In this document: in pieces, positions 27,141 through 36,014 of the stretch | Layout: each line of letters begins with the position of its first letter | How positions within the stretch are numbered: position 1 is the first letter of the stretch | Assembly: GCA_963708795.1 (NCBI GenBank) | Contig: CAVPUH010000009.1 | Span: 186,001-250,000, forward strand | DNA length: 64,000 bases | Direction of reading: 5' to 3' | Origin: DAIQRJ01 sp963708795 | GTDB taxonomy: Bacteria > Actinomycetota > Actinomycetes > Propionibacteriales > DAIQRJ01 | Notes under the pieces: model-generated | The model's input: only the letters and a program-made list of their open reading frames with translations | Database searches by the model: none | Told to the model about the DNA's origin: nothing | Translations under genes and position numbers: made by a program

Positions 27141-27368
27141 GAGTGGGTGGTCTCCCTTGGGTGCACGATGTGGGTGACGGCCGGTCCACGTGTAGGGACA
27201 ACGCTTGCGACCATCGGGTGGGGCGAGCAGCCGTGGCGTGAGAGGGACCACGGACGCGCACCAGCGGGTCATTCTGCCACGCGGACCGCCCCGGAGCGAA
27301 CGAGCCGACGCCGCACCGTCCGGACGGCCCGCCGTGTCCGGCCGGAGGCGGTGACGCAGGATGGCGGC

Positions 27369-27827
27369 GTGACTCGAACGGCGGATCGGCGGGACGACCT
27401 GAACGGACGAGGTCCGGCTGACCGGACCGTCCCGTGGTGGGCGGCCGCTGTGGTCGACGCCGCCCTGATCGCCGCCTTCGTCGTGATCGGACGACGCAGC
27501 CATGACGAGGGCGCCGCGCTCGGTGGGTTCCTCCGGACGGCGTGGCCCTTCCTGGCCGGGGCACTGGCCGGCTGGCTCCTCGTCCGGGCGTGGCGGCGGC
27601 CGATGCGGATCCGCCCGACCGGCATCGCGATCTGGGCCTCCTGTCTCGTTCTCGGCATGCTGCTGCGAGTCGTCTCCGGGCAGGGAACGGCGGCGTCGTT
27701 CGTCGTAGTGGCGGCCGTTGTCCTCGGGGTGCTGTTGCTCGGCTGGCGGGCGCTGGTCGCCGCGGCGATCACGCATCGCCGGCCGAGCGATGGCGAGTCG
27801 ACGACAGGTGAACCGACCAGCAGGTGA
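27369..27827 (+). CDS. DUF3054 membrane protein
   Basis: 152 residues from GTG 27369. Four hydrophobic helices with the family phrases DAALIAAFVVIGRRSHDEG and FLRTAWPFLAGALAGWLLV. Function unknown. It is divergent from rpsP across 228 bp. The 3' side, before the MFS gene, carries an imperfect AAGGG...GGCC/GGCC...CTT repeat near 27868-27893 that may be a weak terminator or operator. Confidence 0.8.
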   Translation: MTRTADRRDDLNGRGPADRTVPWWAAAVVDAALIAAFVVIGRRSHDEGAALGGFLRTAWPFLAGALAGWLLVRAWRRPMRIRPTGIAIWASCLVLGMLLRVVSGQGTAASFVVVAAVVLGVLLLGWRALVAAAITHRRPSDGESTTGEPTSR

Positions 27828-27940
27828 GCCCGGGTCGCGGGAATGGTTGCTGATGCGCAAGGGTTGGCCGTGACCATGGCCCTTCCCCCACATCGGCTCA
27901 CCGGATGTCCCATCCACGCGCCCGCGACAGGCATCCCCGG

Positions 27941-29531
27941 ATGACGGCGATCTCCACCGACGGTGCCACTGCTGACGTCGGTTTCCGCTCCGAGCGTGGC
28001 CCCGTGCTCGTGGCCCTGATGCTCTCGACCGCGCTGGTCGCCATCGACTCGACGATCATCGCGACGGCCGTCCCGTCGATCGTCCGCGATCTCGGCGGCT
28101 TCTCGCAGTTTCCCTGGCTGTTCTCCAGTCTACCTCTTGGCGCAGGCCGTGTCGGTGCCGATCTACGGGAAGCTGTCGGACATCTACGGGCGACGGCCGC
28201 TCATGTTCTTCGGCATCGGCGTGTTCCTGCTCGGTTCGGTGCTGTGCGGGGTCGCCTGGAGCATGCCGGTCCTGATCGCCGCGCGGGTGGTGCAGGGACT
28301 CGGGGCCGGCGCCATCCAGCCGATCTCGATGACGATCGCCGGTGACATCTACACGGTGGCCGAACGCGCCAAGGTCCAGGGCTACCTGGCCAGCGTCTGG
28401 GCCATCTCGGCGGTGGTGGGCCCGACCCTGGGCGGCGTGTTCTCCGAGTTCACGTCCTGGCGGTGGATCTTCTTCGTGAACCTCCCGGTCGGTGCGCTCG
28501 CCACCTGGATGCTCATGCGGGCGTTCAAGGAGAACGTGACCAAGCGTGCGCACACGATCGACTTCGCCGGCGCCGCACTGCTCACCACCGGGTGCACGCT
28601 GCTGATCCTGGCGCTGCTGGAGGGCGGCGTGGCCTGGGACTGGACGTCCGCGACCAGCCTGACGCTGTTCGGCGTCGGCTTCGCCGTCCTCGTGGCCTTC
28701 GTCTTCGTCGAACGCCGGGCGGCCGAGCCGGTCCTGCCGTTGTGGGTGTTCTCCCGACGCATCCTTGCCGCCAGCAGCCTGGTCTCCCTGCTCGTCGGCG
28801 GTCTCGTCGTCGGGCTGACCTCCTACGTCCCGACGTACGTGCAGTCGGTCCTCGGCACCGGCCCGCTGGTGGCCGGGTTCGCGCTCGCCACCCTGACGAT
28901 CGGCTGGCCGCTGGCCGCGGCCATGGCGGGGCGCCTCTACCTGCGCATCGGCTTCCGGGACACCGCGCTCATCGGGGCGGGCATCGCGCTCGTCGGCGCG
29001 TTCCTCGTGACGCTGCTCGGTGAACACAGCAGCGTGCTGGCGGTGGCCGGGTGCTGCTTCGTCCTCGGCGCGGGGCTGGGACTGGTGGCGAGCCCGACCC
29101 TGGTCGCCGCCCAGTCGGTCGTCGGCTGGGACCGGCGGGGCGTCGTCACCGGTACGAACATGTTCGCGCGGTCGACCGGCAGTGCGGTCGGTGTCGCCGT
29201 CTTCGGTGCGATCGCGAACACCCGGCTCACGCATCTCTTCGAGAACCCGCCGCCCGCCCTCAACGGTCAGGGCCCGACCAGCCCCGACGCCGCGAGCGAC
29301 CTCCTCAGCGCCGGTTCACGCGCCGCCGCCGTGGTGCAGGAGTTCGTGCGTCGCGCTCTCACCGATGCGACGCACGCCGTCTTCCTCGGAGCCATGGTGG
29401 CCGCGGTGCTGCTCTTCGGCTCCGTCCTGCTGATGCCACGCCACACGAGCGAGCTGCACTTCGACGACGACAACAACACAGACGACGCAGCCGCCGACGC
29501 TCACGCGTCCGCGCCGGCCGTCGTGGACTGA
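27941..29531 (+). CDS. MFS drug:proton exporter, DHA2 (EmrB/QacA-like) family, one frame break
   Basis: About 530 residues and 14 transmembrane segments. Helix 1 has the DHA2 motif LVAIDSTIIATAVPSIVRDLGG; loop 2-3 has GKLSDIYGRRPLMF; helix 5 motif C is ISAVVGPTLGGVFSE followed by WRWIFFVNLPVG. The frame breaks near 28128: FPWLFSS, then (next frame) YLLAQAVSVPIYGKL; dropping one base in AGTCTAC restores it. Start ATG 27941 is the best fit, with ATG 27905 possible. Likely exports drugs or metabolites. It ends 6 bp from the convergent ABC exporter. Confidence 0.85.
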
Positions 29532-29537
29532 CGGACG

Positions 29538-30344
29538 TCAGCGACTGGTGGAGCGGCGGTACTGCCAGTTCGCCAGCGGGATGAACACGATCAGCACGGC
29601 CACCGACCAGATGAGGGTGTAGGCGACCGGGTGCTGCAGCGTCCACACGTCCGGCTTCAGGGTTCCGGGCGGGATGTTGCCGAAGAGCACCCGGGCCGCC
29701 TGGGTGACCGCTGAGACCGGGTTGTACTCGGCGAAGAGCTGCAGCGCCTTCGGCATCGTCTCGATCGGCACGAACGTGTTGGCCAGGAACGTGAGCGGGA
29801 AGATCACGATGAACGCCGCGTTGTTGACCACCTCGGGGCTCGGCACCAGCATCCCGACCCAGGCCATCACCCACGAGATCGCGTAGGCGAAGCCGAGTAG
29901 CAACAGGAACCCGAGCGCGGCCTCGGGGACCGACGTGCGGATGCGCCAGCCGACGATCAGCCCGGTCAGCGACATGACCGCCACCACGATCACGTTGTTC
30001 ATCACGTCCGAGAGCGTGCGGCCCATGAGGACGGCGCCCGTCGACATCGGAAGCGAGCGGAACCTGTCGATGATCCCCTTCTTCACGTCCTCGGCGAGGC
30101 CGGCACCGGTGATGGTGGCCCCGAAGATCACGGTCTGGGCGAAGATCCCGGCGATCAGGAACTCCCGGTACGCCGAGCCGTTGCCCTGCTGGTCGATCGC
30201 GCCGCCGAACACGTAGGCGAACAGGAGCACGAACATGATCGGCGACAGCGTGGTGAACACCAGGAGGTCGGGGACGCGCTTGATCTTGATGAGGTTGCGC
30301 TTGGCGACGACCAGTGCGTCCGCCATCGCGGTGATCGGATGCAT
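29538..30344 (-). CDS. ABC-2 type exporter membrane subunit (DrrB-like)
   Basis: 268 residues with six hydrophobic segments. NLIKIKRVPDLLVFTTLSPI at the N-terminus and EDVKKGIIDRFRSLPMS in the first loop are characteristic of DrrB-type permeases of daunorubicin-resistance-like exporters; FIVIFPLTFLANTFVP is conserved near helix 5. ATG 30344 overlaps the ATPase stop by one base (TGATG). Substrate unknown. Confidence 0.9.
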   Translation of the reverse strand: MHPITAMADALVVAKRNLIKIKRVPDLLVFTTLSPIMFVLLFAYVFGGAIDQQGNGSAYREFLIAGIFAQTVIFGATITGAGLAEDVKKGIIDRFRSLPMSTGAVLMGRTLSDVMNNVIVVAVMSLTGLIVGWRIRTSVPEAALGFLLLLGFAYAISWVMAWVGMLVPSPEVVNNAAFIVIFPLTFLANTFVPIETMPKALQLFAEYNPVSAVTQAARVLFGNIPPGTLKPDVWTLQHPVAYTLIWSVAVLIVFIPLANWQYRRSTSR

Positions 30345-31396
30345 CAGCTCGCCTCCTTCGTGTCGGCGTCGGTCGAGTCGGTCGCATCCTCGGCGGCATG
30401 GCCGGTCAGGGCGAGGAAGACGTCGTCCATCGTCGGTCGCCGCAGCCCGACGTCGTCGAGACCGATGCCGGCGGCGTCCAGCCGGCGCAACGCCTCGGTG
30501 AGGACGGCCGGTCCGCCGGACACGGGCAGGACGAGGCTGCGGCCGTGCTGGTCGAGGACGGCCGGGGAGAGCCCGAGCGGCTGGAGCAGGTCGCGTGCGG
30601 ACTCGAGCACGTCGGCCATGGACACGGTGAGCTCGAGCCGCTCGCCTCCGACCTGGGCCTTGAGCTGGTCGGCCGTGCCCTGCGCTATCACCAGCCCGTG
30701 GTCGATGACGACGATCTCGTCGGCCAACCGGTCGGCCTCCTCCAGGTACTGCGTGGTGAGCAGGAGCGTCGTCCCTGCCGACACCAGGCCGGAGATGACG
30801 TCCCACATCCCGATGCGGCTACGCGGGTCGAGACCGGTGGTCGGTTCGTCGAGGAAGAGGACAGGTGGTGACGCGACCAGCGCGCCGGCCAAGTCGAGCC
30901 GGCGCCGCATGCCGCCCGAGTACGTCCGGGCCGGGCGGTCACCGGCGTCGGCCAGGTCGAACTGCTCGAGGAGCTCACGGGCGCGGGACCGGGAGGTGGC
31001 GCGGCCGAGGTGGTACAGCCGTCCGATCATGTCGAGGTTCTCGAACCCGGTCAGGTACTCGTCGACGGCGGCGTACTGACCGGAGAGCCCGATCTTGCGC
31101 CGCACGGCCTGCGGGTCCTGCTCGACGTCGATCCCGGCGACCTCGGCCGATCCGCTGTCAGCCTTGAGGAGAGTGGTGAGGATGCGGACGGCGGTGGTCT
31201 TGCCGGCGCCGTTCGGGCCCAGGAGGCCCAGGATCGTCCCCGTCCGGACGGCGAGGTCCACCCCGGCGAGAGCCGTCACCTTGCCGTAGTGCTTCGTCAG
31301 GCCGGTCGCGCGAATCGCGAATTCGCCGTCGTGTGCGTCAGGTCTTCGCCGAAGTCGGGTCGTCCCGGTGGTCATGGGCTGGCTCGTGTCGGGCAT
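30344..31396 (-). CDS. ABC exporter ATPase (DrrA-like)
   Basis: 350 residues. Walker A GPNGAGKTTAVRIL, Q-loop GLSGQYAAVDEYLTG, signature YSGGMRRRLDLA, Walker B VLFLDEPTTGLDP, and the C-terminal DrrA domain with VGLRRPTMDDVFLALTG. N-terminal residues 1-25 are disordered. It works with the adjacent permease to export hydrophobic compounds or lipids. The 66-bp gap to the divergent DedA gene must hold both promoters. Confidence 0.93.
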   Translation of the reverse strand: MPDTSQPMTTGTTRLRRRPDAHDGEFAIRATGLTKHYGKVTALAGVDLAVRTGTILGLLGPNGAGKTTAVRILTTLLKADSGSAEVAGIDVEQDPQAVRRKIGLSGQYAAVDEYLTGFENLDMIGRLYHLGRATSRSRARELLEQFDLADAGDRPARTYSGGMRRRLDLAGALVASPPVLFLDEPTTGLDPRSRIGMWDVISGLVSAGTTLLLTTQYLEEADRLADEIVVIDHGLVIAQGTADQLKAQVGGERLELTVSMADVLESARDLLQPLGLSPAVLDQHGRSLVLPVSGGPAVLTEALRRLDAAGIGLDDVGLRRPTMDDVFLALTGHAAEDATDSTDADTKEAS

Positions 31397-31462
31397 GCCA
31401 GGACGCTAACGAGAAGCGCCGACACTCGCACGGGGGTTAGCCCCCACCCGTACGGTGTCGGC

Positions 31463-32155
31463 ATGCAGGCCTGGGTGGTCGACCTCGCGTCCTCCCCGTG
31501 GGTCTATGTCCTGCTGTTCGTGTTCGCCACGGTCGACGGGTTCTTCCCCCCGATCCCCAGCGAGGGTGCCCTCATCGCCATCGCGACGGTCGCGGTCACG
31601 ACCGGGACGCCGGAGGTCGCCATCATCGTGGTCGCCGCGGCAACCGGCGCCTTCGTCGGCGACCAGATCGCCTACTCCATCGGCAGCCGGGTCGACGTGC
31701 GGCGCTTGCGGTTCATGCGCGGGCGAAAGGCGCAGGCAGCCCTCGACTGGGCCGATCATGCGCTGGCGACCCGAGGGGCGACCCTCGTCTTCGCCGGCCG
31801 CTACATCCCGATCGGCCGGGTCGCGGTCAACGTGACCGCCGGCGCGGTCGGGTACCCGCGCCGTCGATTCGTCGGCCTGACGATCGCGTCGGGCATCACC
31901 TGGGCGCTGTACTCGGTGCTCGTCGCGACCCTCGCGGGTGAACTGGTCGGGAACAACACCGTCATCGCAGTCGCGGTCGGGGTGATCAGCGGGCTCGGCC
32001 TGGGGATCGTTGTCGACGTGGTGCTCCGGCGCACCCTCGGTGTCGCCGAGACCGCCGACGAGAAGCGTCGCGGGGAGAATCACGGCCCCGCCGGTTCCGG
32101 CAGGTCCGCAACGGCCGATGCCGCAGCCGGGACCGACACCACCGGCGACGGATGA
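31463..32155 (+). CDS. DedA-family membrane protein
   Basis: 230 residues from ATG 31463. Core: DGFFPPIPSEGALIA, AATGAFVGDQIAYSIG, and FAGRYIPIGRVAVNVTAG with the conserved arginines. C-terminal 35 residues are hydrophilic. Some DedA/DTT proteins are undecaprenyl-phosphate or phospholipid flippases; which this is cannot be told. Followed 59 bp downstream by folD on the same strand. Confidence 0.88.
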   Translation: MQAWVVDLASSPWVYVLLFVFATVDGFFPPIPSEGALIAIATVAVTTGTPEVAIIVVAAATGAFVGDQIAYSIGSRVDVRRLRFMRGRKAQAALDWADHALATRGATLVFAGRYIPIGRVAVNVTAGAVGYPRRRFVGLTIASGITWALYSVLVATLAGELVGNNTVIAVAVGVISGLGLGIVVDVVLRRTLGVAETADEKRRGENHGPAGSGRSATADAAAGTDTTGDG

Positions 32156-32214
32156 GAAACTGACCGACGCCGGACTCCGGCGAACCGTCCCCACGAGCCG
32201 CGGAGACCACCTCG

Positions 32215-33132
32215 ATGTCACCAGACACCTCAGCCGCAACGCCGACCACCGAGACGTCGCCGTCGGATCACCACGCCACATTGATGGACGGCACCGCGCT
32301 GGCGCGGACCCTGGTCGAACAGAGCGCCGTCCGGGCCGCCCGTTTCGCCGACCTGGCCGGCCGCGCCCCGTGCCTGGCCACCGTGCTGGTCGGCGACGAC
32401 CCGGCCTCGGCGACGTACGTCAAGATGAAGCAGAACCGTTCCCGCAAGGCCGGCATCACGTCCCGCCACGTCGCCCTGCCGGCGACGTCGACGAACGACG
32501 GGGTGCTCGAGGCGGTGCGAGGTCTCTCGGCCGACAGCGGCGTCGACGGCATCCTGCTGCAGCACCCCGTGCCGGCACACGTCGACGAACGTGCCGCGTT
32601 CGAGGCCATCAGCCCGGCCAAGGACGTCGACGGGGTCACGATGCAGTCCTTCGCGGCGATGTCGTTCGGCGGTCTCGGCAGCGGTGCCGGTTTCGCCTCG
32701 TGCACACCCGCCGGGATCATGCGACTGCTGGCGGCCTACGACGTGCCGCTGTCCGGTGCCCACGCCGTCGTGATCGGCCGTTCCCCGATCCTGGGCAAGC
32801 CGGTGAGCCTGCTGCTGCAGAACGCCGACGCGACCGTGACGATGTGCCACTCGCGAACCCGCGACCTGGCCGGTCTGGTCCGTCAGGCCGACGTCGTGGT
32901 GGCCGCCGTCGGGCGACCGAACTTCGTCAAGGGCCTCTGGATCCGGCCGGGAGCCGTCGTGATCGATGCCGGCTACAACCCGGGCAACATCGGCGACGTC
33001 GACTTCGAGGCGGCCGCGACTGTCGCGAGCCTGATCACGCCGGTCCCGGGCGGCGTCGGTCCGATGACGATCTCCATCCTGCTCGAGCAGACCGTTCAAG
33101 CGGCGTTCCAGCAGGCCGGCCTCGAGGGCTGA
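32215..33132 (+). CDS. folD: Methylenetetrahydrofolate dehydrogenase/cyclohydrolase
   Basis: Interconverts 5,10-methylene-THF and 10-formyl-THF with NADP. 305 residues. Catalytic Tyr/Lys in ATYVKMKQNRSRKAG, the QHPVP motif, PAKDVDGV, VVIGRSPILGKPVSLLL (dinucleotide loop) and PVPGGVGPMT. The N-terminal 20 residues are disordered. Stops 4 bp from the convergent amidohydrolase. It supplies the 10-formyl-THF that purU, elsewhere in the window, hydrolyses. Confidence 0.95.
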   Translation: MSPDTSAATPTTETSPSDHHATLMDGTALARTLVEQSAVRAARFADLAGRAPCLATVLVGDDPASATYVKMKQNRSRKAGITSRHVALPATSTNDGVLEAVRGLSADSGVDGILLQHPVPAHVDERAAFEAISPAKDVDGVTMQSFAAMSFGGLGSGAGFASCTPAGIMRLLAAYDVPLSGAHAVVIGRSPILGKPVSLLLQNADATVTMCHSRTRDLAGLVRQADVVVAAVGRPNFVKGLWIRPGAVVIDAGYNPGNIGDVDFEAAATVASLITPVPGGVGPMTISILLEQTVQAAFQQAGLEG

Positions 33133-33136
33133 ACCG

Positions 33137-34249
33137 CTAGCGCACCACCAGTCCGCGCAGGACGACCCGCTTCGGCGCGGCCACGACGCGCGGGTCGAGC
33201 CGCGGATCGTCGTCGTAGAGGACGAAATCCGCCGGCGCGCCGTCGACGAGCTGGTCCGGCAGTCCGAGCCACGTCCGGGCATTCCACGACGTCGCTCCGA
33301 GGGCGTCCATCGCCGTCAACCCGACGTTCTCCACCAGCGCCTGGAGTTCGGCGGCGATCAGCCCGTGCGGGAGCATCCCGCCCGCGTCGGTGCCCGCGTA
33401 GACCGGGACGCCGGCCTCGTGCGCCCTGGCCAGGGTGGCGTCGGCCCGCTGGTGGAGCGCGCGCATGTGCTTGGCGTACAGCGGGAACTTCGCCTCGCCC
33501 TGGTCGGCGTAACGGAGGAAGTTCCCGATCTGCAACCGGGTCGGGACGAGCGCCACCTGACGGGCGGCCATCTGCTCGATCACGTCGTCGTCGATCCCCG
33601 TGCCGTGCTCGATCCCGTCGATCCCGGCACCCACGAGCTGCGCCACCGCATCCTCGGAGAACGTGTGGGCGGTGACCCTCGCACCTTCCTCGTGAGCCGC
33701 GGCGATCGCGTCGGCCAGCACCTCCTCCGGCCACAGCGGCGAGAGGTCGCCCGTCGACCGGTCGATCCAGTCCCCCACGATCTTCACCCAGCCGTCGCCT
33801 CGACGTGCCTGCACCCGCACCTCGTCGACGAGCGCCGACGGCTCGACCTCGGCCGCGAAGTTGCGGATGTAGCGCTTCGGTCGGGCGATGTGACGGCCGG
33901 CCCGGATGATCCGCGGCAGGTCGTCGCGGTCGTCGATCCACCTGGTGTCGGCCGCCGATCCCGCGTCGCGGACGAGCAGCGTCCCGGCGTCGCGGTCGGC
34001 GACGGCCTGTCGCTCCGCAGTCTCGTCGTCGACCGCGCCGTGCGCGTCGAGGCCGATGTGGCAGTGCGCGTCCACCAGCCCGGGCAGCACGAATCCGCGA
34101 CCCAGCGTCTCGGCGTCCGGCCGCCGCTCGGTGCTGACACGGCCGTCGACGACCCACAGATCCCGAGTCTCGCCTTCAGGCAGGACGACGGCGCGCACGT
34201 GCAGCACCGGCGCCACGCTGGCCGCGCCGGTGAGGTTCGCCGGGGTCAC
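33137..34249 (-). CDS. Amidohydrolase-superfamily metal hydrolase
   Basis: 370 residues with a TIM-barrel amidohydrolase pattern: HxH in VDAHCHIG (H62, H64), a candidate bridging lysine in GDGWVKIVGDW, histidines in RVTAHTFSED and GIEHGTG, and the metal aspartate in VYAGTDAGG. This resembles imidazolonepropionase/prolidase-type members. Substrate not predictable. GTG 34249 overlaps the ffh stop (GTGA). An amidohydrolase next to ffh also occurs in mycobacteria (Rv2915c). Confidence 0.88.
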   Translation of the reverse strand: MTPANLTGAASVAPVLHVRAVVLPEGETRDLWVVDGRVSTERRPDAETLGRGFVLPGLVDAHCHIGLDAHGAVDDETAERQAVADRDAGTLLVRDAGSAADTRWIDDRDDLPRIIRAGRHIARPKRYIRNFAAEVEPSALVDEVRVQARRGDGWVKIVGDWIDRSTGDLSPLWPEEVLADAIAAAHEEGARVTAHTFSEDAVAQLVGAGIDGIEHGTGIDDDVIEQMAARQVALVPTRLQIGNFLRYADQGEAKFPLYAKHMRALHQRADATLARAHEAGVPVYAGTDAGGMLPHGLIAAELQALVENVGLTAMDALGATSWNARTWLGLPDQLVDGAPADFVLYDDDPRLDPRVVAAPKRVVLRGLVVR

Positions 34250-35853
34250 GACCGCCGGGGGCCCTTGTTCCCGCCGGCGCCACCGGTTCCGCCGCGACCC
34301 TGCTGGCCGAGCAGCTGCGTGAACTCCTTCGGGAGCTCGAAGTCCTCCGGCACCTCGGGGGCGGCACCGGCGGCCGCGCCGGCCGGCAGCGCCGCCTGCT
34401 CCGCGGCGCGGCGAGCGGCTGCCTGCTCGTCGGCGACCCGGCGGGCGGGGTTGCCCGAAGCGCGCGAGCCCTTGCCCTTCTTGCCGCCCTTCTGCGCGCG
34501 CTTCTTCGATCCGCCCGACGCCCCGGGGACGCCCGGCATGCCCGGGAAGCCTTTCCCGCGCGCCATTGCGCTCATCATCTTGCGGGCCTGCATGAATCGT
34601 TCGACGAGCCCACCGACGTCGCTGACGGTCGTGCCCGAGCCCTTCGCGATGCGCAATCGCCGCGAGCCGTTGATGATCCGCGGGTCGTCGCGCTCCCCCG
34701 GCGTCATGGACCGGATGATCGCCTCGATGCGGTCGACCTCACCGTCGTCGATCTCGCTGACCTGATCGCGCATCTCCGACATCCCCGGCATCATCCCGAG
34801 GAGCTTGGACAGCGAGCCCATCTTCCGCACGGCCTGCAGCTGGGAGAGGAAGTCCTCGAGGGTGAGGCCGCGCTCGGTCTGCAGCTTGCCCTGGAGTGCC
34901 TCCGCCTCGTCCCGGTCGAAGGCCTTCTCGGCCTGTTCGATCAGGGTGAGCATGTCGCCCATGTCGAGGATGCGCCCGGCCATCCGGTCGGGGTGGAACA
35001 CGTCGAAGTCGGTCACCTTCTCGCCGTTGGACGCGAACATCACCGGGCGGCCGGTCACCTGACGGATCGACAGAGCGGCGCCACCGCGGGCGTCGCCGTC
35101 CAGCTGGGTGAGCACGACGCCGTCGAACCCGACGCCGTCGCGGAACGCCTGGGCGGTGGTCACCGCGTCCTGCCCGATCATCGCGTTGACGACGAAGAGG
35201 ATCTCGTCCGGATGGACCGCGTCGCGGATGTCGACCGCCTGCTGCATCATCTCCGCGTCCACGCCGAGCCGGCCGGCGGTGTCGACGATGACGACGTCGT
35301 GCAGCTTGTGTCGGGCCTCGGCCACGCCGTCGCGGGAGACCTTGACCGGGTCGCCGATGCCGCCGCCCGGTTCCGGAGCGAAGACCGGGACGCCGGCGCG
35401 TTGGCCGACGATCTGGAGCTGGTCGACCGCGTTCGGTCGCTGGAGGTCGGCCGCCACCAGGATCGGGGTGTGTCCTTCGCTCTTCAGCCAGTAGGCGAGC
35501 TTGCCCGCGAGCGTCGTCTTCCCGGCGCCCTGGAGGCCGGCGAGCATGATCACCGTCGGCGGCTTGCCGAATCGGATCCGGCGGGTGTCGCCACCCAGGA
35601 TCTCGACGAGTTCTTCGTTGACGATCTTCACGATCTGCTGCGCCGGGTTCAGAGCGCCCGACACCTCGACCCCGCGCGCGCGTTCGCGCACCTTCGCGAC
35701 GAATTCGCGGACCACCGGGAGCGCCACATCGGCCTCGAGCAGGGCGATGCGGATCTCCCGGCAGGTGGCGTCGATGTCGGCGTCGGAGAGCCGGCCCTTG
35801 CCGCGCAACGTACGGAAGGTGGCCGAGAGCCGATCGGAGAGTGTGGTGAACAC
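34246..35853 (-). CDS. ffh: Signal recognition particle protein Ffh
   Basis: Binds signal sequences and 4.5S RNA, and delivers ribosomes to FtsY. 535 residues from GTG 35853 (GAGGAA upstream). N-domain FTTLSDRLSATFRTLRGKG; G-domain P-loop GLQGAGKTTLAGKLA, AADLQRPNAVDQL, VDTAGRL, LTQLDGDARGG; M-domain rich in Met (LGMMPGMSEM, MQARKMMSAMARG). The last 90 residues are a Gly/Lys/Ala/Arg tail beyond the usual length. Its receptor gene ftsY is 6 kb away. Confidence 0.97.
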   Translation of the reverse strand: MFTTLSDRLSATFRTLRGKGRLSDADIDATCREIRIALLEADVALPVVREFVAKVRERARGVEVSGALNPAQQIVKIVNEELVEILGGDTRRIRFGKPPTVIMLAGLQGAGKTTLAGKLAYWLKSEGHTPILVAADLQRPNAVDQLQIVGQRAGVPVFAPEPGGGIGDPVKVSRDGVAEARHKLHDVVIVDTAGRLGVDAEMMQQAVDIRDAVHPDEILFVVNAMIGQDAVTTAQAFRDGVGFDGVVLTQLDGDARGGAALSIRQVTGRPVMFASNGEKVTDFDVFHPDRMAGRILDMGDMLTLIEQAEKAFDRDEAEALQGKLQTERGLTLEDFLSQLQAVRKMGSLSKLLGMMPGMSEMRDQVSEIDDGEVDRIEAIIRSMTPGERDDPRIINGSRRLRIAKGSGTTVSDVGGLVERFMQARKMMSAMARGKGFPGMPGVPGASGGSKKRAQKGGKKGKGSRASGNPARRVADEQAAARRAAEQAALPAGAAAGAAPEVPEDFELPKEFTQLLGQQGRGGTGGAGGNKGPRRS

Positions 35854-36014
35854 GAACCGTTCCTCGCAGGTGGAGCATGGGGGCCGTCGTGGGACGAGCC
35901 GGAGCGGACGAGCCGGACGGCGCGCCACCCGACCGCGACAGACTATCCGCCGGTCGCGACGCTCAGCCCGGGACGGTCAGCAGGTGACGTTCGGCAGGGA
36001 GGGTGACGGTCGGG